Below are positions 33,440 to 42,377 of a DNA stretch of 52,049 nucleotides, one piece after another. A program made the position numbers and the translations under genes. This DNA comes from Planctomycetaceae bacterium (GTDB lineage Bacteria; Planctomycetota; Planctomycetia; Planctomycetales; Planctomycetaceae). The stretch's first letter is position 1, and each line of letters begins with the position of its first letter. The notes below the pieces were generated by a model, which saw only the letters and a list, made by a program, of their open reading frames with translations, ran no database searches and was not told the origin of the DNA. The DNA lies in assembly GCA_028284885.1 (NCBI GenBank), contig JANQQW010000081.1, positions 1-52,049 on the forward strand, in the 5' to 3' direction.

Positions 33440-35671
33440 ATGCCCACCGCCCGCACGACGGCCCTGCTCCTTCTGCTGACGTCGCCCCTCTGCGCCCAAG
33501 GCACCGCGAAGGACTACGAACGGGCCTGGAACCTCAGGTCGCGCTTCTCCAACAAGGTCTTTCGGGACCGTGTCCGCCCGAACTGGATCGGAGGCGGCGA
33601 CCGCTTCTGGTACCGGATCGACCTCGCACGCGGGAAACGGGAGTTCCTGCTGATCGACGCCGTTGGCGGGACGCGTGAGCCGGCGTTCGACCACCAGCGG
33701 CTCGCGACCGCGTTGACGGGTGCCCTTGGCAAGAAGGTCGATGCGGAGCGGCTGCCGATCCGTGATCTGCGGTTCGACGCGAAGGACGGGGCCGTGGTCG
33801 TGGTGACCGACCGGAAAGCCTTCGAGTGCGATCTCGAGTCGTACGCGCTCGCCGAGGTCGAGAAGCCGAAACCGGAGCAGTCCGAACGGCCACGTCGTGG
33901 TGGCGACGGCCGACGACGACCGAGCGACCGGTCGCCGGACGGCAGGTGGCAGGTCGTGTTCCGTGACTTCGACGTCCACCTGCGGGACCTGGAGTCCGAC
34001 GAGACCACACGACTCACGGACGACGGCGAGGAACAACACCGTTACGAAGGGCGGGTCCACTGGTCCCCGGACTCCTCCCGATTCGTCCTCTTCCGCACGC
34101 GGCCCGAGCAGCGGCACACCGTTCACCTGATCGAGTCGTCCCCCCGGGACCAAGTCCAGCCGAAGCTGCACTCGCACCAGTACCTCAAGCCGGGCGACCG
34201 GATCCGGCAGTCGAAACCGCATCTGTTCGAGGCGGCGACCGGCCGCGAGATCGCCGTCTCCGACGACCTCTTCCCGAACCCCTGGCGAATCAGCGACCTC
34301 CGGTGGTCGGAGGACTCCAGCCGGTTCACGTTCCTCTACAACCAACGCGGCCACCAGGTGCTCCGGATCGTCGGCGTGGACGCCGAGTCCGGAGAGACGT
34401 CCGCCGTCGTCGACGAGCGCTCCGAGACCTTCGTCGACTACGAGTACAAGCAGTTCGCGCACCACGTCGAGGAGACGCACGAGATCGTCTGGATGTCCGA
34501 ACGCGACGGCTGGAACCACCTCTATTTGTACGACTCCTCGACGGGCGAGGGGAAGAACCAGATCACACGGGGAGAGTGGGTCGTCCGCGGAGTCGACCGC
34601 GTCGACGAGGAGACCCGCCGGATCTGGTTCCGAGCCAGCGGCATCCGCCCGGACCAGGACCCGTACCACGTCCACTTCGCACGCGTCGACTTCGACGGCG
34701 AGAACCTCGTCCTGCTCACCGAGGGGGACGGCACACACGAGATCGAGTACTCACCCGATCGCCGGTTCCTCGTCGACCGCTACTCCCGCGTCGACCTGCC
34801 GCCGGTCACCGAACTCCGCAGCGCCGAGACCGGCGAACTCGTCTGCCGGCTGGAGCAGGCGGACGTCGACGAGTTGAAGCAGGCGGGTTGGCGACCGCCC
34901 GAGCGATTCGTCGCCAAGGGCCGCGACGGCGAGACGGACGTCTGGGGCGTCCTGCACTGGCCGACGAACTTCGACCCCGAGACGTCGTACCCGGTCGTCG
35001 AGAAGATCTACGCCGGCCCGCACGGCTCGTTCGTGCCCAAGTCGTTCCGGCCCCACCACTCCGCACAGGAGATCGCCGAACTCGGGTTCGTCGTCGTCCA
35101 GATCGACGGCATGGGCACCTCGAACCGCTCGAAGGCGTTCCACGACCTCTGCTGGAAGAACCTCGGCGACTCCGGCTTCCCGGACCGCATTCGTTGGATT
35201 CGGGCGGCCGCCGCGAAGCACCCGTCGCTCGACCTCGAGCGGGTCGGCATCTACGGCGGCTCCGCCGGCGGGCAGAGTTCCACGCGGGCCCTCCTCGCAC
35301 ACGGCGACTTCTACAAGGTGGCCGTCTCCGACTGCGGCTGCCACGACAACCGCATGGACAAGATCTGGTGGAACGAACTCTGGATGGGCTGGCCCGTCGG
35401 CCCGCACTACGCCGAGCAGTCCAACGTCACCAACGCCCACCGACTGACCGGGAAGCTGTTCCTGATCGTCGGCGAGCTCGACCGCAACGTCGACCCGGCC
35501 TCGACGATGCAGGTCGTCGACGCGCTCGTGAAGGCCGACAAGGACTTCGACCTCCTCGTCGTCCCCGGCGCCGGGCACGGCAGCGCCGAGAGCCGGTACG
35601 GCCGCCGCCGACGGGCCGACTTCTTCGTCCGACACCTCCTCGGCGTCGAGCCGCGACGAGACGCGGAGTGA
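33440..35671 (+). CDS. Secreted S9 family (prolyl oligopeptidase/DPP IV-like) peptidase
   Basis: This 743-residue protein has a signal peptide (MPTARTTALLLLLTSPLCAQ). An eight-bladed DPP IV-type propeller follows (SPDGRWQVVFRDFDVHLRD, WSPDSSRFVLF, FTFLYNQRGHQVLR). Then comes a C-terminal alpha/beta hydrolase with nucleophile Ser608 in YGGSAGGQ, Asp681 in GELDRNVDP and His713 in GAGHG. All catalytic residues are present. A basic, Pro-rich insert (KPKPEQSERPRRGG) interrupts the early propeller near residue 145. The enzyme should trim peptides, perhaps proline-containing ones, outside the cytoplasm. It is divergent from the GntR regulator and has the palindrome 22 bp upstream. Confidence 0.92.
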   Translation: MPTARTTALLLLLTSPLCAQGTAKDYERAWNLRSRFSNKVFRDRVRPNWIGGGDRFWYRIDLARGKREFLLIDAVGGTREPAFDHQRLATALTGALGKKVDAERLPIRDLRFDAKDGAVVVVTDRKAFECDLESYALAEVEKPKPEQSERPRRGGDGRRRPSDRSPDGRWQVVFRDFDVHLRDLESDETTRLTDDGEEQHRYEGRVHWSPDSSRFVLFRTRPEQRHTVHLIESSPRDQVQPKLHSHQYLKPGDRIRQSKPHLFEAATGREIAVSDDLFPNPWRISDLRWSEDSSRFTFLYNQRGHQVLRIVGVDAESGETSAVVDERSETFVDYEYKQFAHHVEETHEIVWMSERDGWNHLYLYDSSTGEGKNQITRGEWVVRGVDRVDEETRRIWFRASGIRPDQDPYHVHFARVDFDGENLVLLTEGDGTHEIEYSPDRRFLVDRYSRVDLPPVTELRSAETGELVCRLEQADVDELKQAGWRPPERFVAKGRDGETDVWGVLHWPTNFDPETSYPVVEKIYAGPHGSFVPKSFRPHHSAQEIAELGFVVVQIDGMGTSNRSKAFHDLCWKNLGDSGFPDRIRWIRAAAAKHPSLDLERVGIYGGSAGGQSSTRALLAHGDFYKVAVSDCGCHDNRMDKIWWNELWMGWPVGPHYAEQSNVTNAHRLTGKLFLIVGELDRNVDPASTMQVVDALVKADKDFDLLVVPGAGHGSAESRYGRRRRADFFVRHLLGVEPRRDAE

Positions 35672-35696
35672 CGACGGGAAACGCTCGGGGAACCCA

Positions 35697-36422
35697 TCAA
35701 CCAACGGAATCGTCGCGCTCGTACCAGCACAGCGGCGACGGCAGCGGCTCGGCCGCAAACTCGAGGTGCAGTACTCGCCGACCCTGAGTCGAGTGCGAAC
35801 GCTGCGACGAGTGCAGCGTCAGCGGTGACATCAGCACGGCTCCGCCCGCCGACGTGACGCAGGCGACGGGATCGACACGTCGGATGAACGCGTCTCGCTC
35901 AGCGGCCGACAGCTTCCCATGTCGATGCGTTCCCGGCAGCACGCGGAGCGGTCCAGCAGTGGCGGGGCAGTCGTCGAGATGGAGTCGAAGCGTCAACATC
36001 CTCTCCAGGAACGCAACCGGTGGTTGCACGTGCGGGACGTTCTCCTTCGACGACCACGGTCCGAAGCCCGGCACGTCGATCTTCTCGTGCACGGGGATCG
36101 TGAGATCCTGGTGCCACGGCACGCCCCAGTTCGCGTCGCCGGACTTGTCGAACAGAATGCCGCGGACGAGTTCGGCCCCGGCGAGTCGCTCGTCGACCAG
36201 GCGTTGCACGGCCGGATGTGCCGCCAGTTCACGAAGTTCGGGCACGACTCGGAGCAGGCCGCGGACTCCGTAGACCGCCGCGCGTCTTCGGTGAGCCGGC
36301 TCGAACGAGGCGTCCAACCTCGTATCGACGACACGCTGCAGCGCGGCGACCTCATTACGGGACAGCACGACGTCGACCACGGCGTAGCCGTCCGTTGCGA
36401 ACCTCGATCCATCGTCTTCCAT
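35697..36422 (-). CDS. Phytanoyl-CoA dioxygenase (PhyH) family protein
   Basis: The ATG at 36422, 5 bp after the upstream sulfatase stop, gives 241 residues. The non-haem iron/2-oxoglutarate dioxygenase residues are visible: WHQDL (His104, Asp106), the distal HSSQRSH region (His204), and a following Arg in QGRRVLHLEF for 2-oxoglutarate binding. The N-terminal GYAVVDVVLSRNEV is typical of PhyH proteins, and DCPATAGPLRVLPGTHRHG is the highly conserved core. Bacterial members hydroxylate varied small molecules. The substrate is not clear. Translational coupling with the sulfatase suggests related substrates. No signal peptide. Confidence 0.9.
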   Translation of the reverse strand: MEDDGSRFATDGYAVVDVVLSRNEVAALQRVVDTRLDASFEPAHRRRAAVYGVRGLLRVVPELRELAAHPAVQRLVDERLAGAELVRGILFDKSGDANWGVPWHQDLTIPVHEKIDVPGFGPWSSKENVPHVQPPVAFLERMLTLRLHLDDCPATAGPLRVLPGTHRHGKLSAAERDAFIRRVDPVACVTSAGGAVLMSPLTLHSSQRSHSTQGRRVLHLEFAAEPLPSPLCWYERDDSVG

Positions 36423-36427
36423 GAATG

Positions 36428-37906
36428 CTACTCGGCTCCCTGACCCGCGTCCTTTCGCTGGAAACGCGTGCCGTACTCCGGGTATCCGTGGTCGGGTACG
36501 GAGGTCTTCCGCCAGTGCGCGACCCGGGCGTCGTACAGACGACGCATCTCGGCGAGAGCCTCGGCGTGCTTCGGCTCCGTCACGACGTTCTTCAACTCGT
36601 ACGGGTCTGCCTTCAGGTCGTACAGTTCCTCCGTCGGACGCAGGTCGCGCTTCTCGTCCTCGAAGTACCAGTAGACGTACTTGTACCGGTCCGTGACGAC
36701 CGACAGGCAACGCGTCGCCTCCGGCCCCCACACCTGCACGATCGGCAGCGACTCGTGAACCGACGCTGCCGGGTCGTCGAGGAGCGGCAGCAGGCTGCGG
36801 CCGTCGTAGCCGTCGGGCACGTCGACTCCGGCGAGGTCGAGGATCGTGGCGGCGACGTCGACGTTGCCGGTCACCGCGCCGGTCCGTCGCAGCGCGCCGC
36901 TCTTCGGGTGCCGCGGGTCGTAAAGGATCATCGGCACGCGGGCCCCCTCCTCGTACGGCAGCACCTTGCTGCCGAGTCCGTGCGAGCCGTTGAAGTAGCC
37001 GTTGTCCGAAGTGAACAGGATCACCGTTTCGTCCTCGATGCCGAGCCGCTTCAGTTCTTCGAGGATCATGCCGACCGAGTGGTCGACTCCCTTGATCAGC
37101 TGGTGGTACTTCCGCAGTGCCGCCTGGTAGCTCTCGTCGGTGTGGTAGCCCCACTCGACGAACCGCGGGTACTGCCGACCCAGCCGGGAGTGGGGTGCGA
37201 AGTGCTTGCCCGCCTCGCGGCCGTAGTTCGGCAGCTTCCGGAAGGCGGTGTCCCGGTAGACGTCGTCGAACATCGGGTCCGGCTGCACGGGGCGGTGCGG
37301 GGCCTTGTAGAAGACCGACATCTGGAACGGCTTGCCCGCCTTCACCGACTCCCGCACGAAGTCGATCGTCGCCGCGGCGTACGCGCGGGAGCTGTGCGGG
37401 TACTCGTCGGCGTACTTCTTCAGCGTGGGATTCGCAGCCGTCCGGTAGCTCGTCTGTCCCGGCCCGCCGACCCAGAAGTCGAACTCGTCCCGGACGTTGT
37501 TCCCCTCCGGCCCCCCCTTGCCGTCCGAGACCGAGAACCCGAACTTGCCGCCGAAGCCGACGCGGTAGCCCGCCTTCTTCAGCAGCCGCGGGTACGAGCT
37601 CGCCCACTGCCTCGTCCCGAGCGGCCCGTGGCTGAAGTTGCAGCCGGTGCGGTACTCGAACAACCCGGTCGTCACACTCGCCCGGCTCGCCATGCAGATG
37701 GCCGTCGTGTCGTAGTGCCGGTCGAACACGAGCCCCCGCTTCCCCAACGAGTCGACGTTCGGCGTCCGCACCTCGTCGTTCCCGTAGACCCCGAGCGTGT
37801 CGTAGGCCTGGTCGTCGGTGAAGAGGAACAGGATGTTCGGCCGCTCGGAGGCAAGTGCAGGTGACGCAAACGGCACAAGCAGCAAGAAGGCTACGAGCGA
37901 GTGCAC
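36428..37906 (-). CDS. Secreted sulfatase with a CMASR active site
   Basis: A 492-residue sulfatase with signal peptide (MHSLVAFLLLVPFASPALAS). The metal site is FLFTDDQAYDTLG (Asp31/32). The modified-cysteine core is CMASR at residues 71-75, a C-x-A-x-R variant found in some sulfatase subgroups, followed by ASVTTGLFEYRTGC. The FTSDNGYFNGSHG segment is the usual metal/substrate loop. It is the third sulfatase in the window, each with a different core pentapeptide, so they probably have different substrates. It starts 154 bp after the lipoprotein gene and is followed at 5 bp by PhyH. Confidence 0.93.
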   Translation of the reverse strand: MHSLVAFLLLVPFASPALASERPNILFLFTDDQAYDTLGVYGNDEVRTPNVDSLGKRGLVFDRHYDTTAICMASRASVTTGLFEYRTGCNFSHGPLGTRQWASSYPRLLKKAGYRVGFGGKFGFSVSDGKGGPEGNNVRDEFDFWVGGPGQTSYRTAANPTLKKYADEYPHSSRAYAAATIDFVRESVKAGKPFQMSVFYKAPHRPVQPDPMFDDVYRDTAFRKLPNYGREAGKHFAPHSRLGRQYPRFVEWGYHTDESYQAALRKYHQLIKGVDHSVGMILEELKRLGIEDETVILFTSDNGYFNGSHGLGSKVLPYEEGARVPMILYDPRHPKSGALRRTGAVTGNVDVAATILDLAGVDVPDGYDGRSLLPLLDDPAASVHESLPIVQVWGPEATRCLSVVTDRYKYVYWYFEDEKRDLRPTEELYDLKADPYELKNVVTEPKHAEALAEMRRLYDARVAHWRKTSVPDHGYPEYGTRFQRKDAGQGAE

Positions 37907-38060
37907 GAGGACACGACTCCAAGAATCTGGGATCTACAGCCCGACGGAGCGAGAAGCCCAACTTCGACGTGGTCCTCGACCACGTACGCGATTGCGTATC
38001 GCCCCCGGAGAAGTCGTGCTCACCTATGGACGCTGCACGACGAGTCGTCAACCGTCTCGC

Positions 38061-38441
38061 TCACGAGCCCCGAGTCCAGAGCTTCAGCCTCGCGACCAGG
38101 AACGATGCGTCGGTGCCTGGCATCCGGAGAGTTCTCTTGCTCAACGCGCGGGTCTCGTCACGTCGTACTCCGAGGATCTCGACCGTCGACAGCCTCCCAT
38201 CGCTCTCCGTCAGGCGAAACACGATTGCCACGTACTTCTTTTCACTGTCGACGAGTAGCTCCGCCAACCCGTCGGACTCAAAGTCGTAGTCCTTCACCCG
38301 TAGGCGCATCTCGCTCAGCTTGTCCCCAGCGAATACCTGCAAGTGCGACTTCTGAGTCTCGTCACCACACGCCGACGAGACCGCTACAAGCACAAGTGAC
38401 ACGAGAGGTAGGACAGCACCTCGTCCCAGTGAGATTTTCAC
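38061..38441 (-). CDS. Small putative lipoprotein, unknown family
   Basis: A 126-residue protein with a signal sequence ending in VSSAC (Cys25). The lipobox (LVAVSSAC) is imperfect, with Ser at -3, but the hydrophobic run and charged start fit a lipoprotein. The mature part is short, charged and beta-rich (LRVKDYDFESDGLAELLVD, IVFRLTESDGRLSTVEIL). I do not recognise the family. It follows the membrane protein gene by 3 bp, so the two are co-transcribed. The base composition here is visibly less GC-rich than in the surrounding genes. Confidence 0.7.
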   Translation of the reverse strand: MKISLGRGAVLPLVSLVLVAVSSACGDETQKSHLQVFAGDKLSEMRLRVKDYDFESDGLAELLVDSEKKYVAIVFRLTESDGRLSTVEILGVRRDETRALSKRTLRMPGTDASFLVARLKLWTRGS

Positions 38442-38444
38442 AAC

Positions 38445-39092
38445 TCAGTCCTCCTTCAGCGTAAGCTCGGGAAACTGAACCATCCGCTCACCTCTCCGGA
38501 AGGTGAGTACAGCCGTATCGTAGAACCCGGTAGCAAACTCTGCCTCGATCTCAGACTCGCCAGGTTTGAATTTCACAAACACGGCTCCAAGATGCCCCTG
38601 CTTGGCGGGGTCTGGTACGAAAGACGCCTCAACAGGAGAACCATCGGAAGCTCGCCTCAACTTCGAAGTGCTGAAGTACTGCACGTTGCCATCGGGATCA
38701 TTGGGTCTCACGAAGAAGAGCTGTCCGCCGTCCGAAGCGGTCGGCATGATGAAGAGAAACAGCTGGAGAACCACGAACCAGAGGACAACTGGCCCTGCAA
38801 CCCGCACCGGGATGTTCGCGATGGGAACATGTTTCACCTCGATCTCCTGGGGCCAGAAGACGAAGAAGAACAACGAAATCGCGAGCGACAACAGGACACA
38901 GACGATTGTCCGAACGTTTGGCACTTCCAAGTACCATGGCCAGGCGAGAACGAAGATGGACACCAACACCGTCAGGGCCACGGCGCAGTAGGCGATCGCG
39001 CGCAGCTCTCTTGGCGAGAAGATTGGGTTGATCTTCTCCGTCTCGCGTTCCGAACTGGACGCGCCGTTCGCGTTCTTGGTGTCGGCACTCAC
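38445..39092 (-). CDS. Hypothetical membrane protein with extracytoplasmic domain
   Basis: The GTG at 39092, with GGGAG 6 bp upstream, gives 215 residues. A GTG at 39113 has no ribosome site. A charged N-terminus (VSADTKNANGASSSERETEK) is followed by three hydrophobic segments at about residues 30-50, 57-73 and 88-107. A soluble C-terminal part contains FFVRPNDPDGNVQYFSTSKLRR and AVFVKFKPGESEIEAEFATGFYDTAVLTF. I do not recognise the family. GC content drops here (about 55-60 percent in sampled stretches versus about 70 percent nearby), possibly a sign of transfer. It pairs with the following lipoprotein gene. Confidence 0.68.
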   Translation of the reverse strand: MSADTKNANGASSSERETEKINPIFSPRELRAIAYCAVALTVLVSIFVLAWPWYLEVPNVRTIVCVLLSLAISLFFFVFWPQEIEVKHVPIANIPVRVAGPVVLWFVVLQLFLFIMPTASDGGQLFFVRPNDPDGNVQYFSTSKLRRASDGSPVEASFVPDPAKQGHLGAVFVKFKPGESEIEAEFATGFYDTAVLTFRRGERMVQFPELTLKED

Positions 39093-39185
39093 AGACTGCT
39101 CCCACTGGTGCACTTGAACGCGTGTCGAGACGGGCAGAGTCTACTCGTTGGAGATCGAGAGAACAACGACTGGCATTCGACGACC

Positions 39186-42100
39186 CTACGCAATCTGCGA
39201 CACGATCGTCGGGTCGTCGATCTTCGTGTCGGCGGCCAGCATCATCGCCTTGCTGAGGATCAGGGACAGCGTGCGGTCGCCTTCGAAGGGGAGGAAGAGC
39301 TTGTCGCCGGCCTTGTCGGAGCGGGGGACGATGCAGAGGTACTGGTCGTTCGGCTCCATCAGGATGTTGCCGCTGCCGAGGTGGATCTTGTAGGTCCGCA
39401 CGTCGCCGCGGACCACGAGGAAGCGGTCGCTAAACGAGCAGCGGGCGGCGATCTTCAGCCGCGGCACCAGCTTCTCCAGCACGGCCTTCCGGGTGTGGGC
39501 CGACTCCCCGAGGTCGCCGAACGAGAAGCTCTCCCAGTAGTCGCGGTACCGGCCGTCCGGCCCGCCGTCCTGCCACGTCGGGTCGTTCCCCACGCTCGCC
39601 ACGCCGACGAACAGGTCGACGTCGCGGAGGATCTCGGAGAGGACGAGTGGCGGAATCTCCTCCAGCGGGACCGGCTCGCCGGTGTCGGCGTGAATCCAGT
39701 CCCGCCGGTAGCCGCCGCCGTAGGCATGGGCCGTCCGCTGGGCGGCGTCGACCGGGTAGAAGCGGACCTGGTCGGTCGCGAGGTGCAGGTAGGTGCCGGT
39801 CTCGTTGGTGTCGCGGCCCCACTCGTCGCCCGCCCCCTCGACCCAGAACTCGGCCCGCAGCCCCCACTGCGGGAGTTCCTTCGAGGCCGGCGGGAAGTCG
39901 TCGTCCACCATCAGTCGCAGGCTGTTCCGCCAACCGCGGGCCTGGCAGAGGGCGTGGAACTGGTGCTGCCGGACGACGTGGGCGGCGAAGCGGTTCGAGT
40001 AGACGCCGGTGTTCCGCTCGGCATCGGTCAGCAGGTAGACCTCCCGGTGGGCCTGCTTGAACGGCTGCCGCACCTCGAGCCGCCCGAGCCGGTCCCGCCA
40101 CGCCACGATCTCCTCGACCGAGCGGTCGATCGGATGCCACAGCCGCACGGTCGAACCGGTCGGCTCGTCGATCGGGATGCCGTCGGAGTCGACGAGCCGG
40201 TCGCTGCTCCAGACGGCGGCCACCCTCTCCCCGTCGTTCTTCGTGAACTCCCAAATCAGCCGTCGGGAGACCGTGCCGACGAGCGCGTGGTCGAGATACC
40301 GCTCCCGCCAGACCTCGTACGGCCACGACCGCAGGGCGAGGAACTGGTTGTCGATGCGCTCGGCCTGCACCGGCAGCATCTTCTGGACGTCCTTCGCGGC
40401 CGCCTTGAGTTCCTTCAACTCGTCCGCGAACTCGCGCTTCACCACGGCCGGCACGGACTTCTGCGTCTTGCCGTCCGGCTTGACCCACCGGAGCGTCGTC
40501 GATTTCGAGCCCTCGACGATCAGTTCGGCCGTGAAGTCGCCAAAGGTCTCGGTCAGCCGACCGACCTCCTCGAGGCCGTAGGCGGGGACGGCCATCTCCT
40601 CGAGTTCGTCGCGAGGCAGCCCCTCGCGCTCCGCGGCTGCCGCAAGTGCCTTCTCGATCCCCTTCTGGGCCGTGCGGAACTTCACCTTCACCTCGAGCAC
40701 CGCGAGCTGCCCGACCGCGTCGAGCCCCGGAATCGCCCCCAGCGCCCAGACGGCGGCGTTCCCGACCTTCACCATCCGCGGGCCTTGGCCCGGGACCTTC
40801 CGGTAGGACGTCAACGCGAGTGCCGTCAGCGCTCGGACGACCGACGCCTCCGGTACGAGCGACGCGTACCACGCCAGCCCCTTCAGGGCATCGACGTGCG
40901 GGTTGACGATCACGAGCTCCGGAACCGGATCCCAACCGCGGTACGTCTCCGGAATCTCGCCCGTCCTCGGTGACGCGACGAGGGGAAACCACTCGGCGAC
41001 GCGGGCGGCGAAATCGACGGCCCCCACCGACTCCAAGAGCCCTCCCGCCTCCTTCAACCACTTCGCCGACGGGGAGCCGGTCGAGGCGGTCTGGGCGTGT
41101 TCGATCAGTCGTGCCCATCCACCGCGTTGCTGCGAGTCGAGCGCCTCGAGATCGGCGATCGCCCGGTCCGACCACGCTTCTCCGGGATGGAGCGGCACCG
41201 CGACGCGGCTTCCGCCGGTGGAGCTCACGAGCCGTGCCACCCGCGCCCGCAACTTCCGGTCGTCCGCGTCGCTGCTTCTGGAAAGGGCCGTTTCGAGCCG
41301 CTCGAGTGCCGCGGTCAGTGACTCGGACGCGGGCGTGCCCTCGACGTGTTCTTCGAGCCGCTTGACGAGCTTCCGAACGTAGATCGCGCTCCAGAAGCTC
41401 ACGATCGGCACGCACGCCGTGCGATCGACGAGGAACGTGAGATCGTCGTCCGAGTAGGGCAGCTTTCGCCGCATCAGCTGGTCGGCGAGCACGACGGCAG
41501 CCGTCGGGTAGTCTTCCGTGTGCTGGACGTGGAACGCCTCGATCTCCTCCATCTCCCCGCCCCGCGAGGCGCGAAGTCGCTCGACGACGCGAGCCCGGCG
41601 GTCGATCGCCTCGCGGACGACGACGACCTGCGTCTCTCGATCGGCCTTCAGGATCTCCCCGACGACGAGCGACGACTCGACGTCCTGAAAGCTGACGACG
41701 CGGCCGGCCGTCTTCGCCAACACGTCCAGGCGCCGGCCGGCGAACTCGAGCCGCTCCTCCGTGACCGTCGACCGAGCCGGGGCGTCGGTCTCGGCGGGCG
41801 CGGACTCGAGCACCTGCAGCAGTTCCCTCGCCGGCTTCGTCTGCGTCGAGTGGACGATCGCCGCGAGTGACTCCGCGAGTTGTTCCACGGCTGTTCGCAA
41901 ACGCTCCGACGGGGCCTGCTTCTCGACGAACGCCACAAGGCGTTTCCGCAGGTTGGCGAGGTAGCCCACGCTGCCGACGGCGACGCTCGGGACGCACGCG
42001 GTTCGCTCGCAGAGGAACGCGAGGTCGTCTGCCGTCAGCGGCAGGTCCCGCCGGAGGAAGTGCTTCGCCAGGACCAGCGAAGCCGTCGGGTAGCCGTCGC

Positions 42101-42377
42101 GGTTCTGAACGCTCAGCGCCTCCGAGACGGACCAGTCGCCCTGTTCGGACCGGTAGTCCTCCGCGACCTGTGCACGCCTTTCGACGGCCTCCCGGACGGC
42201 GGCGATCCGCACCGCGTCGTCGGCCTTCACCAACCCGTCGACGCCGGGGCGGTCCTTCACGTCCTTGAAGGCCCAGCCGCCACCTCCCGCGGCCTCGAGT
42301 GCGTCGAGGCACTCTCGGGCGAACTCGGCGGGATCGCGTGTCGGCTCGTCGTCGCGCTTCGACTTCGCCACCGTCAC
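39186..42377 (-). CDS. Large DUF4132/DUF7737 protein (YehI/MolR-like)
   Basis: A 1063-residue cytoplasmic protein starting at a GTG that overlaps the stop of the upstream ubiquitin-like gene by 4 bp. Residues 37-153 and 230-345 are two copies of one helical module, sharing for example DYPTA, LVLA or VVLA, a DDL-x-FL pair and an RTACVP motif. Residues about 680-935 look like DUF4132, ending in PPLVLSEILRDVDLFVGVAS and SVGNDPTWQDGG. The last 105 residues look like DUF7737 (RTYKIHLGSGNILMEP, YLCIVP, LPFEGDR, LSLILSKAMMLA). In E. coli a DUF4132 protein (YehI) sits with MoxR-ATPase, VWA and SWIM genes, an arrangement proposed as a conflict system. None of those partners is seen here. No catalytic residues are known. 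Confidence 0.82.
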   Translation of the reverse strand: MTVAKSKRDDEPTRDPAEFARECLDALEAAGGGGWAFKDVKDRPGVDGLVKADDAVRIAAVREAVERRAQVAEDYRSEQGDWSVSEALSVQNRDGYPTASLVLAKHFLRRDLPLTADDLAFLCERTACVPSVAVGSVGYLANLRKRLVAFVEKQAPSERLRTAVEQLAESLAAIVHSTQTKPARELLQVLESAPAETDAPARSTVTEERLEFAGRRLDVLAKTAGRVVSFQDVESSLVVGEILKADRETQVVVVREAIDRRARVVERLRASRGGEMEEIEAFHVQHTEDYPTAAVVLADQLMRRKLPYSDDDLTFLVDRTACVPIVSFWSAIYVRKLVKRLEEHVEGTPASESLTAALERLETALSRSSDADDRKLRARVARLVSSTGGSRVAVPLHPGEAWSDRAIADLEALDSQQRGGWARLIEHAQTASTGSPSAKWLKEAGGLLESVGAVDFAARVAEWFPLVASPRTGEIPETYRGWDPVPELVIVNPHVDALKGLAWYASLVPEASVVRALTALALTSYRKVPGQGPRMVKVGNAAVWALGAIPGLDAVGQLAVLEVKVKFRTAQKGIEKALAAAAEREGLPRDELEEMAVPAYGLEEVGRLTETFGDFTAELIVEGSKSTTLRWVKPDGKTQKSVPAVVKREFADELKELKAAAKDVQKMLPVQAERIDNQFLALRSWPYEVWRERYLDHALVGTVSRRLIWEFTKNDGERVAAVWSSDRLVDSDGIPIDEPTGSTVRLWHPIDRSVEEIVAWRDRLGRLEVRQPFKQAHREVYLLTDAERNTGVYSNRFAAHVVRQHQFHALCQARGWRNSLRLMVDDDFPPASKELPQWGLRAEFWVEGAGDEWGRDTNETGTYLHLATDQVRFYPVDAAQRTAHAYGGGYRRDWIHADTGEPVPLEEIPPLVLSEILRDVDLFVGVASVGNDPTWQDGGPDGRYRDYWESFSFGDLGESAHTRKAVLEKLVPRLKIAARCSFSDRFLVVRGDVRTYKIHLGSGNILMEPNDQYLCIVPRSDKAGDKLFLPFEGDRTLSLILSKAMMLAADTKIDDPTIVSQIA

